Positions 8,611 to 17,578 of a stretch of DNA of 64,000 bases are shown here, one piece after another. The notes below the pieces were generated by a model, which did not search any database, was not told the origin of the DNA, and was given only the letters and a program-made list of their open reading frames with translations. The position numbers and the translations under genes were made by a program. The DNA comes from CBDCVN01 sp965223585 (GTDB lineage: Bacteria > Deinococcota > Deinococci > Deinococcales > Trueperaceae), in NCBI GenBank assembly GCA_965223585.1, contig CBDCWW010000022.1, forward strand, positions 620,001 through 684,000. The letters are read 5' to 3'. Every line of letters begins with the position of its first letter. The stretch's first letter is position 1.

Positions 8611-8916
8611 CTGGAATTACGCACCCCTTAAAGAATCAGTTCCAGACAGGATATTTCTCATATGCCTTTGTGAAGATGTGTTCAGGAATAGTTTATCCTC
8701 TTAAAATGTAAACACTGTTCCAAACAGATTTAGGTATAATCTGAAGGAAAGTATAAGTGTAAAATTACCTCAAAAAGTTTTAAGAGGCATTTTGAGGTGG
8801 GTAAAATCACTGTGCAGAAAACCATAAAAATGATTTTGCTTCAGGGACACATCTTTTGGTGCGTGACTGATAAAAACCTTTATCCAGACGAATCATTAAA
8901 ACTTGCGTAATTCCAG
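8611..8916. mobile_element. 306-bp MITE, copy 2
   Basis: It has the same 13-bp inverted repeats as copy 1 (8611-8623 and 8904-8916) and nearly the same interior. Its own 6-bp target duplication, TATTAA, is at 8605-8610 and 8917-8922. Differences from copy 1 are single-base changes such as gacaggata for gacaagata. Two copies with two different target duplications prove transposition. Confidence 0.9.
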
Positions 8917-8933
8917 TATTAAGAGCGAATCAT

Positions 8934-9206
8934 TTATAACCCCAAAAGCAAATAGAATTGGATAGATAGAGCGTTTAAGGGCAACCACTCTTCATAAAAT
9001 CCCCAATCTTGATACTTGGGTAAGCTAACATTTTGGGCAGCGCTAAAGCTATACTCTAGAAGTGCCTGCTTAACAGCAATTATCAAATCCTCAACATACT
9101 CTCTCTGGGCAGTTATATCAGCTTTAGTGCCTATAGGTAGAGTATTTGGTGCTTTATGGGCAAATAAAGCTTGGCTGAATTTGAGCTTCTCATTAGCTAA
9201 AACAAC
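8934..9206 (-). pseudogene. MBL-fold hydrolase C-terminal scrap
   Basis: The minus frame contains ALFAHKAPNTLPIGTKADIT, a helical stretch, and LPKYQDWGFYEEWLPLNALS. This aligns with the last ~80 residues of the intact exported MBL-fold protein encoded at 11320-12159 (ALFAHATETTPPIGTKDSVA ... LPQYEDWAFYEEWLPLNAMT). The metal-binding HxHxDH half is missing. It is a decayed paralogue fragment ending near the integrase fragment on the other strand. Confidence 0.8.
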
Positions 9207-9214
9207 CAGTATTA

Positions 9215-9384
9215 ACTTTCCTGTTCGTCCCCATATGCTCAGACATGCTTGTGGGTACAAGCTTGCGAATGAAGGGCATGATACCAGAGCTATTCAGTAT
9301 TATCTTGGGCACAAGAATATTCAGCACACCGTCAAGTATACTAAATTAACTTCGGATCGGTTTCAGAATTTCTGGAAGGACTAA
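9215..9384 (+). pseudogene. tyrosine recombinase C-terminal scrap
   Basis: The plus frame reads VRPHMLRHACGYKLANEGHD, then AIQYYLGHKNIQHTVKYTKL and a stop at 9384. It holds the HxxR box, the LGH..(I)QHT block and the catalytic Tyr of phage-type integrases. The first catalytic Arg and the N-terminal domains are absent. It is a remnant of an integrated element and shows that more mobile DNA once lay here. Confidence 0.8.
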
Positions 9385-9484
9385 ACTTTGCAGGAGATTT
9401 TTCTCCAATCCTTAGTTAAGGCCTATATGGGTGATTACGGTCCAGTTTAAAATGCAATTGAATAGTTTGAAAAGAGTGTGAACA

Positions 9485-10354
9485 GTGAACCAACATGAAC
9501 CTATCCCCTATGTCAATCCTGTAGAGGATGAAAGGCAACGATTTGTTATTTATAGGGTTTCAGCCTCTTCCACACCGCCACTACAAGAAGAAGTATTTCA
9601 TCGTCATAATTATCAAACAATTCTCTGGACGAAGCATGGTAAAAGCATGCACATTATTGACGGTCAAGCCCTCACGACCTTTGCACAAACCCTCCTTCTA
9701 ATTGCACAAGGACAGGTTCACAGACTTAAAGCCTTAAGCCAGGGCTATCAAGGGGTCAGTATTCGATTCAAAGACGATTTTTTACCCCATACGATTGTCC
9801 AAACGTGGAACTATCAAGCCACGCTCTTCAACAGTCTGAACATCACACAGCCTATAGCAATACCCGAAGCTGAGGTCCCTCTTGTTGAGAATGTGACGAA
9901 ATTACTGATGCTTGAGCAAGATCGAATCGACTCTTTTGGTCGAGATGATGTGCTCCGTCAGCTTCTACAGTATCTGCTTATTATGATTGAACGAACTTAT
10001 CGATTATCCCTTGTGGATAACGACTATGATGACGGAAATTATCGGCAGTATCAGCGCTTTCTCACGCTTCTCGAAGCTGACTTTACACGCTATCATAACG
10101 TTACGCATTACGCAGACAAGCTTCACCTTAGTCCGCGCCACCTATCTGATGTGAGCAATAAAGTGGTAGGTAAAAGCGTCAAACAAATTATTGTTGACCG
10201 TCTTATGCTCGAAGCCAAACGTCATCTTCAATTTACAGCCTTGTCCGTTAAAGACATAGCCTATGCCCTTGGGTATGAGTCGCCAATATACTTCAGCCAA
10301 GCCTTCAAGCAAGCTACGAAACAGTCCCCTACGAAGTATAAAGAAGCTTTGTAA
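9485..10354 (+). CDS. AraC-family transcriptional regulator
   Basis: This 289-residue protein starts at GTG. The N-terminal cupin-like sensing domain (about 20-130) includes HRHNYQTILWTKHG and IDGQ. The C-terminal double helix-turn-helix (about 195-289) includes HLSPRHLSDVSNKVVGKSVK and IAYALGYESPIYFSQAFKQA, the classical AraC signature ending SPTKYK. It probably controls the downstream membrane-protein/MBL genes. Part of its C-terminus and the following intergenic DNA is duplicated at 11064-11262. It lacks CTCGAG motifs. Confidence 0.9.
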   Translation: MNQHEPIPYVNPVEDERQRFVIYRVSASSTPPLQEEVFHRHNYQTILWTKHGKSMHIIDGQALTTFAQTLLLIAQGQVHRLKALSQGYQGVSIRFKDDFLPHTIVQTWNYQATLFNSLNITQPIAIPEAEVPLVENVTKLLMLEQDRIDSFGRDDVLRQLLQYLLIMIERTYRLSLVDNDYDDGNYRQYQRFLTLLEADFTRYHNVTHYADKLHLSPRHLSDVSNKVVGKSVKQIIVDRLMLEAKRHLQFTALSVKDIAYALGYESPIYFSQAFKQATKQSPTKYKEAL

Positions 10355-10444
10355 AAAATCATAAGCTGGTCTCTGAATTTCATATTCACTATTTTTAAGG
10401 TGCTTGCTCTAATTAGGACAGGAGTCGTGACTTCTTATCAACCT
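10249..10444 (+). repeat. segmental duplication, left copy (araC 3' end and spacer)
   Basis: This segment matches 11064-11262 with scattered substitutions across both coding and spacer DNA; shared blocks include GCTTTGTAAAAAATCATAA and GACTTCTTAT. Downstream, 10511-10570 (GCATTGTTTGTTAA ... CTGATTAAAGCCACTGACAA) also matches the start of the MBL gene at 11326-11412. The original araC-MBL junction was therefore duplicated, with the membrane-protein gene lying between the copies. Confidence 0.75.
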
Positions 10445-10608
10445 GCGTGGGGTTGATTTAACAACATATTCGCACTTAGGCAAGCTTAATGTCTAAGCTT
10501 GGGAAAGGAAAGCATTGTTTGTTAACACTCTGGGTTCGGTTTAAGTGCTGATTAAAGCCACTGACAATATCAATTTTTTTTAAAGTCATAATCTAAGGAG
10601 AAAATAGT

Positions 10609-11061
10609 ATGCTCGAGAGGCTGAAAACAAGGATTCCAATCTGGGTAAATGTCGTCCAAATAATTCTTACACTAATCATGTTAGGGCAAGTCTATATGTA
10701 CTTCTTTAATCATCAGGCTCTTATGGCTACTGGCATATCAGTAGAGGGTGTGCCAATGCTCAATCTTATCTATGAGATGGGAGCAAGAACGTTTGTCATT
10801 GCAGTTGGTGCTATCTTTGTCCTGATTACTCAAAACCCAAGACAATTTCTTGTCGTACTACTCATGAATATCTTTCGTGAAGGTCAAGAGATGATCATTG
10901 ACCCATTATTCCCAGTAGCAAATGCACCCGTATCACCAACCGTTGATTTTTGGATTCATGTCGTCATCGTTGGAATTGAGGTATTGGCATTTATAGCTGT
11001 GTTTAGAATCGTAAGGAAAGAGGATAAGGCTAATGTATCTCAAGACGCTTTTCAAGCTTAA
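10609..11061 (+). CDS. four-helix membrane protein
   Basis: This 150-residue protein has a strong ribosome-binding site (AAGGAGAAAATAGT-ATG). Hydrophobic segments lie at about 11-32, 50-75, 80-95 and 108-128, and the tail is charged. No motif identifies a family with certainty; it resembles small DoxX- or DUF4345-like four-helix proteins but I would not assign it. It sits between an AraC gene and a duplicated AraC tail, so it may have been captured by the duplication. Confidence 0.65.
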   Translation: MLERLKTRIPIWVNVVQIILTLIMLGQVYMYFFNHQALMATGISVEGVPMLNLIYEMGARTFVIAVGAIFVLITQNPRQFLVVLLMNIFREGQEMIIDPLFPVANAPVSPTVDFWIHVVIVGIEVLAFIAVFRIVRKEDKANVSQDAFQA

Positions 11062-11262
11062 CAGTTAACGAAATAGCATTTGCCCTTGAGTACAAGACAC
11101 CAACGCACTTTAGCCAAGCCTTCAAACAAGCTATGAAAGAAGCTGCCGACAAACTATAAAATGCTTTGTAAAAAATCATAAATTGTTCTCTGAATTTCGC
11201 ATTCACAAATTTTAAGGCGTTTGGTCTAATAGTGGCAGGAGTCATGACTTCTTATTGACCTT
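11062..11262 (+). pseudogene. duplicated AraC tail and spacer (right copy)
   Basis: In frame it reads TVNEIAFALEYKTPTHFSQA, then FKQAMKEAADKL and stop (about 11158). This corresponds to the last HTH of the AraC protein at 9485-10354 but has diverged. The following spacer to 11262 also matches the DNA after the intact araC gene. It has no start codon and is a duplication scar. Confidence 0.75.
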
Positions 11263-11319
11263 GGGCTAGAAAAGTCACTAACCCTTGGCACATCACAAGA
11301 TTTTGAAAGGATAAAACGA

Positions 11320-12159
11320 ATGAAAACATTGTTTGTTAAAGGTCTAGTGATTACTCTGTTCACACTACTCACTATGGGTTCAGCTCAAGAGCTGATTAAA
11401 GCCACTGACAACATCTATCTTTTTGGTTCTGGGGCTTTTAGCTTGGTTGTTGTTACGGATGATGGTGTTGTCGTTGTTGATCCTGTTAGCGACGTACAAG
11501 CCCAGAAAATTGATGAAGCCATCAAAGACTTAACTGATCAGCCAGTGAAATACGTTTTCTACAGTCACAATCATTGGGACCATATTGCAGGGGGGCAAAT
11601 ATTCAAAGATCAGGGGGCTGTATTTGTAAGCCATATCGATGCCCAAACCCACCTAAAACCTAATCCTTCAGTGATTCCGCCAGACTTAACTTGGGCAGGT
11701 GGCCAGTCAAGCATCAAGGTAGGGAATCTAACCATTGAACTTCATCATTTTGGTCCGAGTCACGGAGCTGGAATGACCGTGTTCAGGATACCCGAGGAAA
11801 GTGTTATGTACACAGTAGATTTGGTTGTTGCTAATCGAGTTGGCTTCATGAGTTTGCCCGACTTCGATGTTGCTGGTTGGATAGCAACCTTAGACGAAAT
11901 GCTTGAGTTGGACTATGATATTGCCCTTTTTGCCCATGCGACAGAGACAACACCACCTATTGGAACAAAGGATAGTGTTGCCCTTCAAAAACAGTACCTT
12001 GTTGATCTCACGGCAGCGGTTCAAGAAGCCTTACAAAACGGCAATTTTATGGGTGCCATGAATGTAAAGCTTCCTCAATATGAAGACTGGGCTTTTTACG
12101 AGGAATGGCTTCCACTTAATGCTATGACGGTGACCTTGCAATCCGTGATGGGGCAATAA
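11320..12159 (+). CDS. exported MBL-fold metallo-hydrolase
   Basis: This 279-residue protein has a signal peptide (hydrophobic ~8-20, cleavage after GSA). The metallo-beta-lactamase fold is shown by VVVDPVSD, the zinc motif SHNHWDHIAGG (HxHxDH, ~87-93), GPSHGAGM (third His) and YTVDLV (bridging Asp). The substrate is unknown; the family includes lactamases, quinoprotein-linked hydrolases and lactonases. The ribosome-binding site GAAAGGATAAAACG is good. A decayed paralogue fragment lies at 8934-9206, and a scar of this gene's 5' end at 10511-10570. Confidence 0.85.
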   Translation: MKTLFVKGLVITLFTLLTMGSAQELIKATDNIYLFGSGAFSLVVVTDDGVVVVDPVSDVQAQKIDEAIKDLTDQPVKYVFYSHNHWDHIAGGQIFKDQGAVFVSHIDAQTHLKPNPSVIPPDLTWAGGQSSIKVGNLTIELHHFGPSHGAGMTVFRIPEESVMYTVDLVVANRVGFMSLPDFDVAGWIATLDEMLELDYDIALFAHATETTPPIGTKDSVALQKQYLVDLTAAVQEALQNGNFMGAMNVKLPQYEDWAFYEEWLPLNAMTVTLQSVMGQ

Positions 12160-12242
12160 TCCTTAGTTGATGCCGGGTCAAGCAACCCTAGGTTTTTGCA
12201 GAAAACATCCTTAATTAACAATGAATCAAGGTATAAGCAACT

Positions 12243-12605
12243 ATGAAAATATCCTTATTGGTAATACTTTTGTTGGCTGTAGCTGCATTCAGCAGAAATC
12301 CGTCTCAAACAGCGGCAGAATCACCATTACTGACTGTTAGTGATGACATCAAAGAGGAAGTCATTGACACTGATCTTTCCCCTTTACCGCAACGAGCAGG
12401 GCCACGTCCTAGACCTGAATTATTAGAAAAAAGATTAACAAAAATTCAAGAAATAGAAAAATCTCTCAAAGCTTGCTACAGAACTCAGTGTGAAGCACTT
12501 AAAGAAGAAGCTATCAAAGAGCTTTATGCTGAAGCCCAGCCTGATAAAGAATATTCTTTTATTGTAAAAGAGTTCCTAACCATTGCCACTCTTAAAATCA
12601 ATTAA
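12243..12605 (+). CDS. small exported protein of unknown function
   Basis: This 120-residue protein has an N-terminal hydrophobic segment (MKISLLVILLLAVAAF) likely to be a signal peptide, then a low-complexity acidic/proline region with PRPRPEL. A charged helical part follows with one close cysteine pair (CYRTQC). No family is recognised. TATAAG lies 5 nt before the start, so it may be leaderless. Its stop codon directly abuts the next gene's TTG start, suggesting translational coupling. Confidence 0.6.
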   Translation: MKISLLVILLLAVAAFSRNPSQTAAESPLLTVSDDIKEEVIDTDLSPLPQRAGPRPRPELLEKRLTKIQEIEKSLKACYRTQCEALKEEAIKELYAEAQPDKEYSFIVKEFLTIATLKIN

Positions 12606-12911
12606 TTGACAAACATTACCCGTGGCAGTGGCAATGTTTTTGCTGATATGGGTTTACCTAACCCTGAAGAAAAGTTGCTAAAAGCCCGACTAGCTTCACT
12701 TATCTATGACACCATAGAAATACGAGGATGGACACAGGAACATGCTGCCGGATTACTTGGTATTACACAACCTGACATATCTAATATATGTAGAGGCAGA
12801 CTTAAAAATTTCTCAGTAGAACGGTTACTTCATTTCCTAAGTAAACTTGATCAGCGTGTCACCATTACTGTACAAGATGAAAAAAGAGACCTGCCCCACA
12901 TGAAATTATAA
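12606..12911 (+). CDS. XRE-type antitoxin-like HTH protein (PF13744 type), orphan
   Basis: This 101-residue protein starts at TTG. The N-terminus GSGNVFADMGLPNPEEKLLK and the HTH WTQEHAAGLLGITQPDISNI followed by RGRLKNFSVERLLHFL are typical of antitoxins that accompany RelE/HigB-type toxins. These antitoxins repress their own operon and neutralise the toxin. Here the preceding gene codes for an exported protein, not a toxin. A toxin fragment of the expected family lies far away at 30746-30905. The TTG start is chosen because the family's N-terminus begins a few residues before SGNVFAD. Confidence 0.8.
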   Translation: MTNITRGSGNVFADMGLPNPEEKLLKARLASLIYDTIEIRGWTQEHAAGLLGITQPDISNICRGRLKNFSVERLLHFLSKLDQRVTITVQDEKRDLPHMKL

Positions 12912-13026
12912 TTGCTGCTCGAGCACTAAAAGAAGAAAACCGTGCAACCTTTTAGGTAATCTGAACTCTAACTTTTCTTGTCATACACACAGTAGTTAGG
13001 GTGAATTATTTGCTAAGATAATTTTT

Positions 13027-14094
13027 ATGGCTACTAATCCTAGTCAACAACTTCGCACACGAGCTCTCACTAAGTCCTTCTTTACTCCAACATCACTCAG
13101 CTTAGCTATCAAGCAAATGGGTTTCATCCAAGCTGATCCGATTCGCTCACCGGCACGAGCACAGGATCTGATCCTGCGCCATAGAGTAAGTGATTATCAA
13201 GTTGGGGACTTGGAACAGGTCTATCCTGATCTAGATCTGGAAGAAGATTATCTTTATGCGCATGGTTTTATGCCTAGAGAGATCTGGCAGTTGCTATATC
13301 CACGAGACCAAAAAGTTGATTTGGATGATTTGGCTTGCCAAGTATTGGCAAAGGTACAAAATCTGGGAGAATTACACCCTCGTGATCTGGACAAATACTT
13401 TGGTAACAAAAAAGTCGTTGGAGGTTGGGGAAATAATAGCAAGGCTAGCAAACAAGCTGTGGAGATATTGCATCGCCAAGGATTGCTGCGAGTAATCCGG
13501 CGTGAGAAAGGGATTCGAGTATATGCGCCGATGCCGAACTTTGGACAAAGTTTATCGCCCGAGGAGCGGTGGCAGCAGGTAGTATTGTTAATTGCTAATA
13601 TATTTGCACCAACACCAGAGCGGAGTCTTAAGGCTGTCTTGGGTCCTCTACGCCGACGATATTTTCCAGATAATTTATCGGCCTCTGTAACTTTGGAAGA
13701 TTTATTTCGAAAAGGGAAGTTAGAACGATACAAGATAGAAGGAGTAGATTATCTCTGGCCATTTGCTGATAAGCTGGCTACTGATGTGTCAGAGCAAGTG
13801 CGTTTGTTGGCCCCGTTTGATCCACTGGTCTGGGATCGGGCACGCTTTGAGCATCTATGGGGATGGCGGTATCGGTTTGAGGCGTATGTGCCAGCTGCAC
13901 AAAGAGTAAGAGGATATTATGCGATGCCGTTGCTTTGGCGAGATGAAATAATTGGTTGGGCCAATGTCAGTGCTAAAAAAGACTTGCTAGACGCTGAGGT
14001 GGGGTTTGTCGATAAAAGACCGCAAGAGAAGAAATTTACAGAGGAGTTTGATAGAGAAATTGAACGGATGAAAGAGTTTTTAAATCTAAAATAA
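13027..14094 (+). CDS. YcaQ/AlkX-like winged-helix DNA glycosylase-family protein
   Basis: This 355-residue protein has family hallmarks: MGFIQADPIRSPARAQDLIL (the QxD motif region), EDYLYAHGFMPREIWQLLYP, WGNNSKASKQAVEILHRQGL (winged helix) and LAPFDPLVWDRARFEHLWGW near the C-terminus. YcaQ-type enzymes unhook interstrand DNA crosslinks and excise alkylated bases. The usual catalytic QLD is QAD here; whether activity is kept is unknown. GATAAT lies a few bases upstream of the ATG, compatible with a leaderless transcript. It stands alone. Confidence 0.85.
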   Translation: MATNPSQQLRTRALTKSFFTPTSLSLAIKQMGFIQADPIRSPARAQDLILRHRVSDYQVGDLEQVYPDLDLEEDYLYAHGFMPREIWQLLYPRDQKVDLDDLACQVLAKVQNLGELHPRDLDKYFGNKKVVGGWGNNSKASKQAVEILHRQGLLRVIRREKGIRVYAPMPNFGQSLSPEERWQQVVLLIANIFAPTPERSLKAVLGPLRRRYFPDNLSASVTLEDLFRKGKLERYKIEGVDYLWPFADKLATDVSEQVRLLAPFDPLVWDRARFEHLWGWRYRFEAYVPAAQRVRGYYAMPLLWRDEIIGWANVSAKKDLLDAEVGFVDKRPQEKKFTEEFDREIERMKEFLNLK

Positions 14095-14210
14095 GTTAAA
14101 ATAATCCATAACAACGACTTTGTTTTTCAGGCAAGGTTCTAAGAATTTTACCCTTAGGTGTCCAATAATAGTTAAACGTTAATGTTATGACCTATAAGGA
14201 AGGAATTAAG

Positions 14211-14951
14211 ATGACTACCCTTGTTGTTGGAGCAAGTGGCACAACTGGGCAGTTGCTTGTAGAGCAGCTACTAAATCGTGGACAGAGCGTCAAAATAATT
14301 GTGCGAAATGTGGATAGTCTATCTGAAACCATCAAGAATCATGACAACTTATCTATAATCCAAGCAAGTATTTTAGAACTCAGCGATACTGAGATGACAC
14401 AATATGTTAAGGGGTGTGATGCAGTAGCTTCGTGTCTGGGACACAACTTGAGCTTTAAGGGTATTTACGGTCATCCTCGCAGGTTGGTGACAGATGCTAC
14501 TTGTCGATTGTGTAGTGCTATAAAAACAAACATGCCAAAAGAGCCTGTCAAGTTTGTGCTTATGAACAGCGCAGGTAATAGCAATCTAGACCTCAAAGAA
14601 CAGATTTCGTTTGGCCAAAAGTGTGTAATTTGGCTTCTAAGATTATTGCTACCTCCACACGTGGACAATGAGAAGGCAGCGGATTTTCTACGCACTAAGA
14701 TTGGCCAAAATGACAGAGTAATAGAGTGGGCAGTAGTTCGTCCAGATGATTTGACCAATGAAAGTCAGGTAACTGAATACGAGATACACCCTTCACCAAT
14801 TAGAAGTGCTATATTTAATGCAGGTACCACAAGTCGAATTAATGTAGGTCACTTCATGGCTGATCTAATTACAGAACATGACACATGGACTACATGGAAA
14901 GGACAAATGCCTGTGATATATACTAAAAACGGCTTAAAACTGAACATTTGA
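14211..14951 (+). CDS. NAD(P)-binding oxidoreductase (NmrA/YwnB-like), 3' end replaced by IS630
   Basis: The start is ATG 14211, preceded by AAGGAAGG; an upstream in-frame ATG at 14187 lies before the ribosome-binding site. The Rossmann motif VVGASGTTGQLLVEQLL is at 4-20. VASCLGHN, FVLMNSAG and AVVRPDDLTNES are typical of extended/atypical SDRs. The last residues, TKNGLKLNI, are encoded by the inverted repeat of an IS630 element inserted at TA (14919-14920). Removing the element restores the more usual C-terminus MPVIYNKAQL (stop at 16093). Only about six terminal residues changed, so function is probably kept. Confidence 0.85.
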   Translation: MTTLVVGASGTTGQLLVEQLLNRGQSVKIIVRNVDSLSETIKNHDNLSIIQASILELSDTEMTQYVKGCDAVASCLGHNLSFKGIYGHPRRLVTDATCRLCSAIKTNMPKEPVKFVLMNSAGNSNLDLKEQISFGQKCVIWLLRLLLPPHVDNEKAADFLRTKIGQNDRVIEWAVVRPDDLTNESQVTEYEIHPSPIRSAIFNAGTTSRINVGHFMADLITEHDTWTTWKGQMPVIYTKNGLKLNI

Positions 14952-16075
14952 GAGGCTCAGAAAGTGGAGGGCTAGACAAGCAGGTAGAAGATAAGTCACT
15001 AATCTGAGCATGATCAATATAAACTTTGAACCTGAAGAGATAGAAGTCCTCAATTATGAAAGATACCATCACCCTCACCCTAAAGTCCAACAAAGAATGC
15101 ATGCTCTATATCTAAAATCCCATGGATTCAGCCACCAATGGATAATGATAGTTTGCGGAATCAGATCAAGAACTACCCTTTGTACTTGGTTAAGGCTTTA
15201 TCAGAGTGGTGGTATTGATGCACTTAAGCATTTTAATTACCAAGGGCAAACAAGTGATCTTGATAGTCATACCGATACCCTCAAGGCATACTTTGAGAAA
15301 AATCCTCCACGTGGCATAAATGAAGCTGTTAGTGTTATAGAAGAGCTTACAGGTATAAAACGTAGTCCTACACAAGTAAGAATATTCCTTAAGAAAATTG
15401 GCTTTAAACGTCTTAAAGTGGGTTGTGCACCTGGAAAAGAACTTAACGAGAAGAAAGTTGAAGAACAAAAGACCTTTCATGATGAAGAACTAGAGCCTCG
15501 TCTTGAAGAAGCAAAACAGGGAAAGAGACAGATGTTTTTTGTTGATGCTTCACATTTTGTGCATGGGCACTTCCTAACGGTATTATGGTGTTTGAACAGG
15601 CTTTTTATACCAAGTGCTAGTGGGAGAAAACGTTTTAATGTGCTAGCAGCACTCAATGCTGTAACAAAGGAAGTAATAACTTTTTGCAACAACACAACTA
15701 TCAATACTGAGAGTGTTTGTGAGCTGCTAGACAAGATCAAAGCAGCGTGTGGAGAAGGTATACCAATCACTCTTGTTATGGACAATGCAAGGTATCAAAG
15801 AAATGCTAGGGTGATGGCCTATGCAGAATCTTTAGGTATAGAGTTACTATTCTTACCCTCTTATTCACCGAATCTGAACTTAATAGAGAGGCTATGGAAG
15901 TTTGTGAAGAAAGAGTGTTTATATGGTAAATACTATGCCACCTTTGATGAATTCAAAGCTGCTATTGAGACTTGTTTATCTGAAGCTGATACAAGACACA
16001 AGAACAAGCTTCGCACCTTGCTTAATCTCAAATTTCAGCTTTTTGAAAATGTCCAATTCTTAGCCGTTTAAAGTA
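14921..16075 (+). mobile_element. IS630-family insertion sequence, ~1,155 bp
   Basis: Imperfect ~30-bp inverted repeats start TACTAAAAACGGCTTAAAAC on the left and TACTTTAAACGGCTAAGAAT on the complement of the right end. The element is flanked by TA at 14919-14920 and 16076-16077, the expected IS630 target duplication. One transposase gene fills it. It is inserted in the last codons of the oxidoreductase gene. Confidence 0.85.
15010..16071 (+). CDS. IS630-family transposase
   Basis: This intact 353-residue protein has N-terminal winged-helix/HTH domains (to ~130) and then a DDE nuclease. The catalytic motifs are FFVDASHF (~177), LVMDNARYQ (~258) and LPSYSPNLNLIERLWKFVKK with the catalytic Glu (~293). 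The domain order and the SYSPxLNxIE signature define IS630/Tc1-mariner-like bacterial transposases. It is probably active since both ends and the frame are intact. Confidence 0.93.
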   Translation: MININFEPEEIEVLNYERYHHPHPKVQQRMHALYLKSHGFSHQWIMIVCGIRSRTTLCTWLRLYQSGGIDALKHFNYQGQTSDLDSHTDTLKAYFEKNPPRGINEAVSVIEELTGIKRSPTQVRIFLKKIGFKRLKVGCAPGKELNEKKVEEQKTFHDEELEPRLEEAKQGKRQMFFVDASHFVHGHFLTVLWCLNRLFIPSASGRKRFNVLAALNAVTKEVITFCNNTTINTESVCELLDKIKAACGEGIPITLVMDNARYQRNARVMAYAESLGIELLFLPSYSPNLNLIERLWKFVKKECLYGKYYATFDEFKAAIETCLSEADTRHKNKLRTLLNLKFQLFENVQFLAV

Positions 16076-16529
16076 TACAACAAGGCACAATTATAGTTCA
16101 AAACAAAGGATATTTTGCTGGTGAAACGCATAACATTCATAGACGAACTTCAATGGCACATGGAACCATTATGTCAGGGCACATAACCGTTTATGAATTG
16201 CTAGGACTATAGAAATAATTTGAACAATACACTGTCGCATGCCTATAACAAAAACGTATTCTGGTGGAAAGAAGAATGCCGCACTGAAGTACCCATTTTG
16301 CATTGTACCGAGGAACCATCCACTACCAGATACAAAACCCACTTAGAGCTATTAAATGCCCTGCTTATTTTTCTAATAGAGTCCAAGCTTAGGTATAGTG
16401 CAATCGAATGTAAAATTACTGAAGTACCAACGACAAAATAGAGGCGAATGGGTGTGTCATCTACTCTAAAAAAATCAATGAAGTCTAGAACTTCTCTTAT
16501 AACAATTCCAATAAAGAACCTCTTTTACT
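16076..16529. other. spacer between two IS630 elements
   Basis: 16076-16093 holds the original last codons of the interrupted oxidoreductase gene. The rest has no convincing gene. A 73-codon frame at 16220-16441 has no recognisable family, ribosome-binding site or hydrophobic pattern and is not called. Confidence 0.5.
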
Positions 16530-17578
16530 CTAAAAAATTGGCCACCAGTGAAATAGCGTTTGCTGGCTAATTAAATCGGGTTTTTGCATTAAATCTTCAC
16601 AACTCTTTTTTAGAGCCGCTTCTAAATCATCAATTGTTTCAAAATATTTATTTACTAAAGGATCATCCGTAAGTTCCCACAACCTTTCTGCTGGTTGCAA
16701 CTCTGGTGAGTAGCTTGGTAGAAATTCTAATTCTATCCCTGCTGGTAATTCCTTTTTGCTGTGCCATCCCGCTTGATCTAGTACCACTATTATTCCTTTA
16801 TTCTTTGATGCTCTTACATCTGCCGCAAACTCTTTTATCACTATGTCATATATATCTACTCCTACTCTTGGCATTATGTACCAATGTGTTTTCCCTGTCT
16901 GAGGAAATACAAATGCATATAGATATAACCACTCATAACGATGATGCACTGTTGCTATAGGAGTTATCCCTTTTTTTGTCCATTTACGTTTTATGATTGG
17001 TTTTAATCCTAGGCGGTGTTCATCAAATGCCCACAGTTCAACCTTTGGGTAATTTTGCCTCACCTGAATTAATCGTTCAGGTAAACGATTTTTTTGAACT
17101 CTTCTTGCTCTGCAAGGTTTGCCAGTTTATGCCTAGGGCGAGGATGCTTTAGGCCAAAATTTAATTTGTGTAAGTAATTATAGCAACTACTTAAGCTGAT
17201 TTCTTTGTCTAGATTTTCTTTTATCCATGCCACCACTTTCCGCCCATTCCATCTCCCTCCATCAATGGGATCACTTTCCAAAGCTTTATCAAGCAATAAC
17301 TGTTCTTGTTTGCTTAACATTGTTGGAGCCCCGCAACTACCCCCATACTGACTTTTAAGCCCTTGTAATCCTTTTTTGTTATATCTGGCAATAATGTCCC
17401 GCACACTCCAATCTGAGTATGCCGTTAGTATCTTTACTTCGTGATGTTTTTTCCCTTCCGCAAGTAGCCAGATAACCTGTGTGCGTCTACTCTCAACAGC
17501 ATCACGACATTTTTGATAGTGAGTTTTCAGTTCTTTAACAGTATGTTGCAACTTTAGTGTTTTATAAGGCCTACCCAT
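16530..17578 (-). CDS. IS630-family transposase in two overlapping frames (A7 frameshift)
   Basis: Frame 1 (17578-17069) holds the HTH and winged-helix region (WSVRDIIARYNKKGLQGLKS). Frame 2 (ending 16530) holds the DDE domain with WAFDEHRLGL, VVLDQAGWH and LPSYSPELQPAERLWEL. The frames join at a run of seven A residues on the minus strand (17089-17095). A -1 slip there gives EEFKKNRLPERLIQVRQNYP, continuous with the family pattern. This may be programmed -1 frameshifting, which some IS elements use, or a disabling indel. Element ends were not resolved. Confidence 0.8.
17089..17095 (-). promoter_or_regulatory. A7 slippery run at the IS630 frame junction
   Basis: Seven consecutive A on the coding strand lie in TTC AAA AAA ATC. 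Frame 1 would end 10 codons later. A -1 shift here connects the HTH and DDE halves of the transposase. Whether slippage is programmed cannot be told from one copy. Confidence 0.5.

Noticed and set aside
16076..16209. Open frame after the IS630 right end (includes GYFAGETHNIHRRTSMAHGT) as a C-terminal part of the interrupted oxidoreductase
   Set aside because: With the correct TA target duplication the oxidoreductase frame instead ends as MPVIYNKAQL at 16093, the usual C-terminus for the family. The other frame is chance.
16220..16441. 73-codon plus-strand frame
   Set aside because: No family, signal, ribosome-binding site or neighbour support; lies in an IS-rich spacer.
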